A stretch of DNA of 64,000 bases from Tanytarsus gracilentus (lineage: Eukaryota; Arthropoda; Insecta; Diptera; Chironomidae), in contig JAXRKN010000041.1 of NCBI GenBank assembly GCA_038502055.1, positions 2,275,501 through 2,339,500 on the forward strand, in the 5' to 3' direction. Every line of letters starts with the position of its first letter. The first letter of the stretch is position 1. Shown here in pieces: positions 27,301 through 39,300 of this stretch. The notes under the pieces were generated by a model that was not told where the DNA came from, searched no databases, and saw only the letters and a program-made list of their open reading frames with translations. A program made the translations under genes and the position numbers.

Positions 27301-30300
27301 TACGTCATGAGGGATGAAGACGACTTTCATTGACTTGTGGATTTCGCTTTTAGCGTAAATTTTTTATTACTCACACACATTTACAGCTGTGAAATTTTCT
27401 TATGAATGGGGTAGCAAAAATTTCCCCTCGCTCTCTCTTCCAATTCATTCATAAAATTTCTCTTGAATGATATGTGTAGCTACACATTAACGCATGATTC
27501 TTTCATGTTCTCACTCACACAATCTTATAATGATTACGTAAAGTGACACTTAATTGATTTTTGATAACGCAAACGCGCAATTTTCTCTCCTCATCTGTAA
27601 CCTGAAATTGTGTGAGTCTCGCACTAACACCTTGAGTGTTCGCTGTATAGAATTTCATGAATGAAAATGACGTCAGTGGGCTCACTAAAGGGGGAGGATG
27701 AAGAAGAACTTTTCCGCTCAAATGATTGATTGATGCAACAAAAACAACCTTTTTGAGGAAAAGTGAGCTTATGAAAAAGTTTCTCGGCAATTTTCTTAAA
27801 GCGATGAGCGTCGCAGTGTAGGCGTCTAGTATGAGCATTTTGATACTGAAAAACGATGGAGGCTGGGGTGTGGAAGAAAATCAATAATTTGACAACTCGT
27901 TAAAGCTTTTATTTGCCAAAAAATATTGTTTAGGATTCGAGGAGACATTGTGATGTGGGTGAGTGCGGAAACGAAGAAATCAAAGCTTTTGGAATTATTA
28001 TATTGATTTTTAATGCATGTTTTTTGAGAAAATTTTTAAGGGCAAAAATTTAAAGCTTTAAGTTTTTGAACATTCATGCAATTATGTCGAATCTCTTCAT
28101 GTATTTTAAAATTTCCTTCATCTCCCCTTAACGTTTCATTGTAAAGCCTCATCATCGTTATCCTCCTCCACACATGGATGCTAAGCGAATAAAACAATAT
28201 TTTTGATTTAAGGGCTTGTTTATGAATTCATAATGCATGTCTGATCTCATCTTTCTCACTCGAGTGTGAGAAATAAAAATTGCTAATTTTATTGACATTT
28301 CATTTAAAATAATTGAGAGAAATCTCATATTTTGATTTAAATTCTCCTTATTTTTTTCAAATGAACCAAAAGATTCATGAGGTTTGAGAGTTTATGGTTT
28401 TAATTATTTATTTCTTTAAATTTTTTTCTATGCACGCGTGTAAGATTTTAATTTTAAATTCACCTCAAAATTTGGTGAACTTAAAGCTGTTAATGGTTCA
28501 AGGTACGCATGGAGCTTTTTTCGTAGAAATTATCGATTTTTATTATAAAAGTTTGAATAGATGTTTATTTTATGGGGAGGGTTCGTGAGACGGTCTCAAT
28601 GTTAAATTTTAAAAAGGTTTTTTTTATAGTTATTGATTCATTTAATTTGTGTTTGAGATGCTAAAAAGATTTATTTGACATTTTCAACCATATTTTTGAA
28701 AGGCTATTTAAAATATTTTCGTTGTTTATGAAAATTTTATTCAGTGTCTCCTAATTTCTCGGAAAATTATTTCACTCTTCAAGTGTTTCTAAAAAATCTA
28801 TTGTTTTTCACAAAAAATCAAATCAATTTCAAAAAGCATCAAAATTGTGCTGACAAAAGCTCATCGACTATATTCTCAAGAAAATCCTTGGCAATCGACT
28901 TTTCAGAGTGATTCATATTACATTTATAATCGACGGGATGTGCCGGTTTTCTCTTTCTTTATGCAACACGTGTCTTCCAACCCACGCAGCAATTCACTAA
29001 GGGTTTTCCCCCAAACTAAATTTCTTCATACTCTTTTCATGCAATTTTCACATAATTGGTTCTCTTCATTGACCCACAAACAGCTTGTAAGAAGAGCATT
29101 ATCACCATAATTATTGATTTTTTCTATCATAGTATATTCAACGAATGTGTGCCTTGACATTGTGCATATCACAAAAAAAACGGCTTTGGTAACATCATGC
29201 GCATGTGCCAAAATATGTTGATTTTTGGATATGAATTTTTTAGTGAAACGTACATGGTCAAAAAAATGGTGTGCGAGAAGGCAATGTCAAGGCTCATTTA
29301 GCGTCACTATGTATGACGATAGTGCACACGATATCGATTATCCCCTTTGCCAACGATGAGCTTGCGTTGCTGAAAACAATTTTCACTTTTTTTGACGTCA
29401 AATAGATAAACAGTTCGAGTGAACCCGCTGCGTATGACTTTTTATAGCACTCATGAAAGCTACGTAGTAAGTCCGGATAAAAATAAAGCTTTTATGGTGT
29501 ACATTGAGAGCCTACGAGAGGAAGTCTTGAATATAAAAATAGAGTCGACCATCAATTGTTTATATTTCTATTCATAGCGCACACACATTTAATACCATTG
29601 TTATGGTCTGTTTATACTGTTCCGATGTGCCACACGAGATATCGCGTGAAACTTGGGGAAAGTTCTTCTCGCCCACAAACTTTAATTGGCTTCGATGTCG
29701 TCAGAAAATTTCCATTTTTTCACTCTGACTAAACTAAATAAAAAATCATAATTTGACTATAAAATATTTTTTTGAAGTAGAAGTCCACGAAAATTTAAGG
29801 ATAAATCGCAATAGATAGAAATCATTTGCTTACACTTTCACATCCCTAGGCTATGCTCATTCGTATTAGAATAATTTACCACGCACAAACACACGATATT
29901 TGTGTTACAAATTAGTGCTCGAAACAAGGATTAAATTTCATACGAATAAACAGCATTACGTTGAATAAATTTTCTTGTGTGAGCTTTATTTGTTTGTGAA
30001 AGATTATGTCGAGGATTTTGAAGTATAATTAAATTAGCTCAGTTGACTGGGAAACTTAAAATTATTCTTGAGAAAAATAATTTTATTATGAAATTATTAA
30101 AATTTATAACCTATAAATAATTTTCAAAATTCGCGGAAATTTACAAAAAGTATTTTTGCTCCAATATAATAGTAATAAATTATTTTCCTATGATAAAATA
30201 TTTTAATTCTATTCAAAGTCACCCACGCCCTAAAATCCTTCACGCATCTCAAAATTTTTCCTTCATTGAAAAAGAAAAATGAAAAATTTAATGTTCAACA

Positions 30301-33300
30301 AGTGTTTTCCTTTTTTTGTGAAATTTGCATATCTGTGAGCGTCTACCAGGCAAACATGAAAATATAAAGCAGACAGTGTGCAAAGTAGCAGCAGCAACAG
30401 TAGAAAAAAAGTTTTCCTTACTCAATTTTCTTTTTTCCTTTCATCGCTTTTCACGCTTTATTTTTCGGGTCATTTATAAAGCATTAAGTAACTCAACCGC
30501 ATTTTAATGACTGTCAATGATATCGATTTTCATTGTGAATAGGTATTTGAAATGATATTGAATACGAAGAAGTTAATAATGAGAGTCAATGAGAAGGTTG
30601 AAGGCTTTTGTGGCAGGATTTTCATTGAGGATTTATTGAATTACGTAAAATAAAAGACTCAAATCGTAATAAACGCTTTCGAGAATTTGAGTTCAATTTG
30701 TAAAGAGAAATTTACTTCATTAAACTGTTGTAAAATATCTAAAAATTAAATGCAAATTATTTTAGACCTCAAATACCTGCAAAAATATTTTGCCCCGCAT
30801 CCTCTCATTCCCAATTTTTAGAAGTGATTTACAAAGCACATGAAAATCCATTCGAGAATTCCGTACGTCATCTCCCCTACCCCACATCCCAAAAAAATGT
30901 TTCAAAACCCACACGTGGGTGTTGCCGTGTAACCCACTTGTACTGATCAGTATTGGAAATGCTAAGGAAATGTAATTATGTGGAAGATTTTTTGGAATTT
31001 TTAGAGAATTTTTTTTAAGAGAAACTTGGACAAGTCTTGCACAAGTTTTTTAGGAGAAGTCTAGGAGAAGCCATTTTAAAAAGTTTCGGAGAAGCCATTT
31101 TGAAAAAGTTTGGAGAAGTTTTTTGGAGTAGTATTTTGGAGAAGTCTGGAGAAGCCATTTTGGAGAAGTCTTTTTGGAGTAGATTTTGGAGAAGTTTTTG
31201 GAGCAGCATTTTGGAGAAGTCTGGAGAAGTTTTTTGGAGCAGCCATTTTGGAGAAGTCTCGGAGAAGCCATTTTGGAGAAGTCTCGGAGAAGCCATGGAG
31301 AAGTCTCGGAGAAGCCATGGAGAAGTCTCGGAGAAGTCTTTTTTGGAGAAGTCTCGGAGAAGCCATTCTATAGAGGAATTAACATCCAGCTGAGGAACCA
31401 ACATCCAGCTGAGGAACCAACATCCAGCGGAGGAACCAACATCCAGCTGAGGAACCAACATCCAGCGGAGGAACCAACATCCAGCTTAGAAACCAACATC
31501 CAGCGGAGGAACCAACATCCAGCTGAGGAACCAACATCCAGCTGAGGAACCAACATCCAGCTGAGGAACCAACATCCAGTGGAGGAACCAACATCCAGCT
31601 GAGGAACCAACATCCAGCGGAGGAACCAACATCCAGCGGAGGAACCAACATCCAGCTTAGGAACCAACATCCAGCGGAGGAACCAACATCCAGCTGAGGA
31701 ACCAACATCCAGCTGAGGAACCAACATCCAGCTGAGGAACCAACATCCAGCGGAGGAACCAACATCCAGCGGAGAAACCAACATCCAGCGGAGGAACCAA
31801 CATCCAGTTGAGGAACCAACATCCAGCGGAGGAACCAATACTCAGCTGAGGAACCAACTTCCAGAGAAAGAACCAACATCCAGCTGAAGAACCAAGATCG
31901 AGTTCTGAATCTGACATCGACTTAAAATTTTTCTGCAAGACTTAAAAATTACCCCTTAAATTTATATTGCACGCAACACCCCCTATATTTAATAGTTTTT
32001 GTTAATTTAACTAACTTTAATGTGAGAGAGATGGAAATATTATTGATTTGGGCAAAACTAGAGTCTATAAGCTATCATTTGGCGAAAACCCGAAATCTCT
32101 AGCTATCCCAGGGGCCTCGGAATTTCAGGAACGGACGGACGGACGGACGGACGGACGGACAGACGGACGGACGGACGGACGGACGGACGGAAAGCAGGGC
32201 ATATAAGTGTTACACCACTTCGTGGGTTACACTAAAAACATACACCGGTAAATACATGCCGTGTATGTGCTTTCTAATTTTAGCCATGTGATCAAATCGT
32301 TTTGCATTTTCATTTTACACGCGATTCTATTTCTCTGTACTTCTCTCTCTCCTGTGTGATATCGATATAGCGTATATGTGATGTAAAAATAGCAGAACAC
32401 ACATCTTCATTTAGACTCCATATCCGTGTATTGACGTCTTTTGTGTATTGTATCCGAGAATATCACCGCCAATTATAGATGGGAAAATCGTCAGAGCAAC
32501 CCCACTGAAATTGCCACCTGATGTTTTATCTTGCGGTGGTTTAAAGACATGCGATATTCTGCATGCTGCCGTTTCTCATGACATCATTCGCGTTATTATT
32601 GAGTACCAATCACATGTACTTGCACGGCTTCACATTACGAATCTACTCTTACACGTCAAAATCTCAGAAAGAGATTGACAAATTTATTTTTATTGATGAC
32701 GCTATTTATAAGTTTCAATTTTTTTCTCATTTTGGAAATTACGAACGTCATTGCCTACATGGTGGAAATGCCGCACATACATTTTCACGTGAAAAGTTTT
32801 GAAATAGATTGTGATGATAAAAAAAAGTTATTTTCTTCCCCGTAATGTTTTTTTTTGATTGTTTCCAAGGATTTAAAAGGTGTAAAATATTTAACGTTTA
32901 AATTATGTTTGAAAATATTTTAGTATTTGAAAGTCTTAATATTAATAATGATGATTTTTTTACTACAGTCACGCTGAAGGGCTCTAAAATAAATTGATGT
33001 ATATTAAAAACTTTCAACTTTCGCTCTAAAACTTTTAAACAAATAAAAGCATTATTATAACCCCAAAAGACCAAAATCCAATAATATATGAACTGTTGGA
33101 TTAATTATGTGTCACGATAGAAAAGTTTTTCTTTTCTTACTTTTTTTCCCTTCGATTAGCCACGTAAAAAGTTATTTTTAGGGACAAACTTTTAATAATC
33201 ACAAACATCGAATGACCATTGACATAAAGCGATGTGAAGCTAAAAATAAAATAATGTTTTTTAAGGGCACATGTAAAAGTTTTTCACTTTGTTACTTGTT

Positions 33301-36300
33301 GCTCTTAATGCGTCATGAAAACATATGAAAAACTTCAGCAGCTCTGTAAAGTCGCCGCAATTACGAGACATTTTAAGATGTGAAATGTTATGAAGAAAAT
33401 TAATTTTTTTTCTTTGATGATTTTTATGCGACGATCACAGTTAAAAGTTTCATTTTAATTAAAGTGAAGAGAATATTCTTAATTGTGGCACCTAATTGTA
33501 ATTTTACCGTGAAGAAAAAATTTTAACGTTCGATGATTTTCACGCAAGGTGGAGGGAGACAAGCGAAGAAAACTTTCCTGAGTTGTTTACCGAAAATTTC
33601 TTAACCTTGTCGTGCAAAAAAATAATTTGTAGCACTCCAACGTCAAAAAGAGACTAAATGTGTATTTATTTATGATTTAAACCTCAGCAAGAAATATTTT
33701 TTCACCTAGCGACACTTTGTCAACAAATGAGAGGTTAAAATTATTTTTCTAAAGTGACTCACACGAATCCATAGATCATGAGGAGATGTTAAAAACATTT
33801 TTTCGCTACGAAAATTTACAATTTTTGTTTTTCATGAGGTAAACAATCAAATACATTTGTGAAAGATGTTGTTATTTGGTCGTTAATGTTTATTAGTGCT
33901 GCTGATGATTTAGACTAACTTAAAAAAATATATACTAAAAGTCAAACAGAAAATGTTTAACGTATTTTGGGGATTTGAAAATATAATTAATTATTTTTGG
34001 CTCAATTAAATTTTAAATAGCTAACATTTTAGAAAAATTGCAACTCATGACATTATAAAAATTCCCATCACTCTTACGCAACATTGTAATTATGCTCGCT
34101 ATCTATTTTATTTATTATGCTCCTCGCTCGATTTAAAATAAAGCCAATTTTCAAAATCTAATTTTCCGTTAAATTTTCCACCTCTATGAAAAGAAAACAG
34201 CTTAAAATATTTTTCATTAATTATTTTCTTCCTCGACCGACGACTGTCACTATTTTTCCTCATCACGCTTCGTCTCCTCCCGGCAGCACTCCAACCTCTG
34301 ATCCGCAACATTTCTTTCGAGTATTTTTTTTCGAGAATTTTTCTTCCGCACACCGTATCGTTTGATACAATTTATTAATTTTTTGTGTGAGGAAAAGTTT
34401 TCACATAAATTTTTCTCGCCAGAAAGATATTGTGAGTGTGCTGCAATGACATAATTTTTAATTTAATGTCATTTTGCTAATGAAATTTCAGACTCACAGT
34501 CACATATCCATTTTCACATTTAAAATTCTTCTTTCTATAAATACTATGAAAAAATCTCGCGACTATGTTTTGTCGACCGAAAAATTATTTTCTATTTTTT
34601 ATATATTTTTCTCTTTTTTCAGTTGTGAAATGATTTAAGTAAATAATAAAGGGGTTGGACACTTTAAAATTTAACTTAAATCGATTGAAAGTGATAAAGT
34701 TTAAATTTTAATAATTGGATTAAAATTTAAGCTAGTCTTAAAATTATTTCATAGTGATCAACACTAGATTTTTTCTATAAGAGCATTAATTGATGGTCCG
34801 CAAGATACCCAACGGTGTGTAATTTTTTATGAGGATTATTTTCCTTCACGAAAATGATATTTTTTTGCTGTAACCTGAGAGCCGACGACAGCCGCCAAAC
34901 AGGGTTAAATCAAACACCTTACAGACAAGAGAAAAACTTTTTCTTCTCTTTTCCATAATAATAATTTCAAAATCACATTTCCGAGGTGAGCGAGAAGTCA
35001 TGAAAAATCAGCTGCTCAATAAATCTCACAAATTAAGATATGTCGCGAGAGCTCATCGCCTTTTGAGCGAAAATTCCATCTTAATTAAATTAACGAGGAA
35101 ACAAAATATGACACATGGACGTGGGGAGAGAGTAAAGAAATTATGAAAAATTTCCACAATTTATTGCAGGAGACACCAAACCGCATAAGCTGTGAGGATT
35201 TGTCAAATTTCATTTTTATTTGCTGCGAGATTAATGCACGGAAAATTGTAATGAAATTCTGGGAAAAAAATATTCTGGAATATTTTGAAGAGCAATTAAG
35301 AGTAAAATTATGAGCTTGTAGGAATTTTGGATTATTTTACAAGAAATTGAGCAAATTTTTTCAATACATCATAAAATTAACTTCATGATTTTCAGATCGT
35401 TAGAATTGCTAAAAAGTTAAACCTAAAAATTAATAATGAATTAAATATTTTATAAAAATCCTCCAAGTAATGATAAAAACCTAAGTTTTCACCCCTTTCC
35501 ACCCATTAGCTTTACACAATTTGACTCAATTAAAAAAAACTTTCTCACAATAAACCAATTTATCTCATTAAATCACTCGAGTGATTAGGACACACTCAAA
35601 CACGCGCTGAATGTTCTTTTGTGATGCCTCGAAATCGAAGAAGAAGAAAATTGAAATCTCAATGACAACTTAAAAAACATAAAAAGTATCGCGTCGAGAT
35701 AGAAAGTCTCATAATTTTCCATTAAGCTTCATTTCGGTGTCTTGTGATGTCGACACACAAACCCGACAGAAGGAAAAACAGTACTTTTTCTTGACGAGGG
35801 ACAGACAATCGAAATGTGTGCACATTCGCTCGCATAACCATCGCATGCGAATCGAATTTTCGTAAAATTTTCATATCGATCTAAAGTTTAACTCATTAAT
35901 CGTTGAAAAATCTAATTTTGATTCAAATAAACTTAACAAATTCGCTAATTAAACTGCATTCGAGAAACATGTGGGGCTTTTTAAAATTAGAATATAAAAA
36001 AACTATATATTTAAAATGCATAATAAAAAAATCTCTCTTCTCTATAAATTTAAATATATATTTTTTTTCTTCTCCAACATTGCCGCGGTCTCGGAGAGTA
36101 TTAGTGGTTTTAAGTGATTATTATTCAGATGCGAGAGAGAAGCAACAGTTTAGAGAGAGAGAAAACTATCGCGTGCCAAAAGCAAGCATGACGTCACGAA
36201 AACATATATTTTTACGAGTGTGTGTATCTCGTTCTCAGAAATCTCTACCACCGCTGTCGGTAATGCTCTTCTTATTATTTCGTCGCGTAAAAATTTTCAT

Positions 36301-39300
36301 TCATGAAAATCTCTCACTAACACACTGCACTCGAGTCACGATCGATATTCTCGCATCGAGCAGAAAAAAAGGTGGGGAAGCGTGCGCATCGATTGGCCAT
36401 TCAACATAACTCTCTGCACACACTCACACACCGAAAGCGAGTTCATTCATAAAATCTTTTGCTTACTTTCTGTAGCACTTTAGTTGTATTTCAGTATCTG
36501 AGACGTTTGGAAGCAAAAGCTGAAAAATTTTTCTCGCTCTCAAGAATTCAAGAGAAAATTTTATTAAATAAATTAAGGTAGTGATTGTGCCATTAAGTCA
36601 GATGCAAATGGTCAATAAATTTTGGATTTTGTGAAATATCGTGCATTTATCACTGTGAAGTGGGTGGAACTCAAAAATAAAAAATATTGTTATTCAAAGT
36701 GACAGAGCTAGAAAAAAAATTTGTGTGATTTTTCATTCAGAGAAGTGAGAAAAAAATTTATGAATGAAATCGGCGTGTAGCTGCGCGTAGGTGGAAGAGT
36801 GAATTGAACCCCCACCCTCCAACCCATTGCTAAAATAACACTCAACAGCTTCTCTGAGAGTGTCGAAAAAAAAATTAGTTTCATTCAAAAAAACAATTTA
36901 AATTATTCAAAAAAGCTCTCTCGCGAGCAACTTTCGAGACGAAGTCAAACAAGTGAAATAAAAAATCACGAGAAAAAATTTTTCAATTCAAAGTGAAGGT
37001 AAAAGAAATTTTTTTCATGTGATTCATTTAAAAAATATTATTTCGCCGGCGGACTAAAAATAAACTCTCTCGGACTGCAGTTCGAAATATTTTTCCACAT
37101 TTTTTCTTCTTTTTCTTTTCGAGTGTGTGAGAAAAGTGTAAAATTCGTATCATCATCATCAATTAGCACTTGTTTCGTTCTCTCCAAAAAATTTGTGTTG
37201 CAAAATTTCACAAATAGCAAAAACAGCACAATAAAATTCATAAATCAATCCGTGAAAAAGAAAAATAATAATTTATTTTCATATAAGCGCAAATGTGAAC
37301 GAAAAAAATCACTTAATTGCTTTTCATGATGTCGCGCGAGAGATTCTCTCACTTGATGTGTTTTGTTACCGAAAAAAATATTTTTAGAGCATCATCAAAT
37401 GCTACAAAATGTGAGCATGTTTAAAAAAGACATAACAATCAGTGTGAATGATATTTTTTGTTGAAAAAGACACACACGAGAAAATTAAACGAGTCAAATT
37501 AGTAGACATAATGCAGGAGAGTAATTAAGAGATTATGAGTTGAAAATAAGAAGAGAAAAAAGGGGTGAAATTTTTAAAACTTTTTTGTTGATTAAAAATA
37601 TATTTTTAGTGATATAAAATCAAGTTCAAAACTCGCTGCTGCTTAAAATCCATAAAAATATAATTTTGATTCACGAAAATATTTTCGCGGCTACACCCTT
37701 AAAAAATTTCAAATTCATCTTTAAATTGAAAATTCCACAAAACTACACGAGCAGCACAAAGAAATAAAAAGTCCTCCCATAAATCGACGAAAGCACATTA
37801 GAAATGGATTCGAAAGCGAAAACTTGTGAAGGAAACCGATGACGTCAGAAGGGGCGCAATACGAGAGTCATTATCAAGGTTATCCCTCCCCATACCTCGA
37901 GCCGTCCTTACACACGGCAACAACAAACATAAAAAGCGGCTTACAAACACCAGGAGCGAGCAACTTTTCCATTTATAGATACAGCTCCGGAAATTTTCGG
38001 ATATCCTTTTACATCATCACAGGAGCAGGGTGAAATGTGCTCGACAAACATCCGAAGAGAACTTTTTCTCAATGAATTTCTAGTCTTGCGCAATTGCGAC
38101 GGTGATGGGACTTCATGAGATAAATGAGAGAAAATTTTGAATGAATCTTTTGTGTGAAATTTTCCACTTGTTGCTCCGCTCGATGTCTCGCTCTCCATGC
38201 TATCCCGATATCCGATACTTTTTCTTCTTACCTTCATTTTTTTTAACTTTCTTCGAGTGACTCTCGATAACAAAGTTAAATTGAGAGTGAGAGAGAAAAC
38301 TGAAGTTCCTATGTGTGTTTGCTCTCCTACTACTTAGCGATATCAACCGTGGGCGATGGAGAGAAGAAGTCAAGAGATTTTCCTTGCGCGCCATGTTGAA
38401 AAAAAAAGCTTTTCTTTCCTCTCAGCGGAGAAAAACTTTCACTCGAATGAAATCCTTGAGAGGAAATGTCAGTCAATTAGACAACTGTTGCATCGTCAAC
38501 ATCTCAAACTTCTTACCTCTCCCGTGATTGGATAAATAATATTTTTATTTTTTCAAAGAAAAATACTTAGTCAAAACATTTTCAAAGCCTTTTTTGTAAT
38601 ATTCGAATTAAATTAAACTGTCGGCCATATTTACGAGCAGCTAGAGAGAAAGGAACAATGTTAAGTGATCTTGATGATGAAAATTAAGCTCTTCAACTCT
38701 GATTCGTTGATTGCTCACGAACAAAGTTTTAGTTTTCAAATTTGGACGTTTCCAAAAAAAAATTAAGTTGCGAGAGGTCCGAATAAGGAAGTTTAGATGG
38801 GAAACAAGTAACAACCAATCGATTATCTTTTTGTGGCTATCTCACTAAAAGTGCCGCGTAGGTGGATGGCGTCTTTTTAACGAAAAAAATCTCTCTTTAG
38901 ATTTACTAGTGATGTTTAATGAGATGCGGCGGATTTATGGTTAAAAAAGAGAACTAATCACAGTACAAATTAGAAAAGTCAATATTTCTTTTATCAATTA
39001 ACATAATCGTTGAATATATTCATCACAGTGATAAAGCTGTGAGATCTTCTTTCGGTGTCGAAGCTAAGAGAAACAAGAAAAGCAGTAAAAATTTGATCTT
39101 ATTGAAAATTTAAATATGTACAAAGTTGAGGAAAAAATGTGGAAGCGGAAATTTAAAAAAATGTCAAGTGAATCAACAAGTGGTTCGAGATTTGAACACA
39201 AAAATTAAGTTTGAAATAAATTCTTAAAATTTAGGTTTGAATCCTAAAATTTTATAATCTAAAATTTGAAATTAAGTTAAATACGAAAAATTTATTCAAA

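Noticed and set aside
31015..31938. Overlapping long open frames on both strands, some over 150 residues, Trp/Cys- or Ser-rich
   Set aside because: They come from tandem repeats whose unit happens to lack stops. Period 19 makes all frames similar, and no domain, start context or splice structure supports a protein.
32448..32678. Possible small protein after the microsatellite
   Set aside because: It opens only from a TTG, has no ATG and shows no known family. Kept as an unexplained island in the findings, not as a gene.
35903..36409. 168-residue open stretch on the + strand
   Set aside because: Composition is that of translated AT-rich and GA/CT-rich DNA, with no motif or repeat of a known family. 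It lies in a probable leader/promoter region of stripe.
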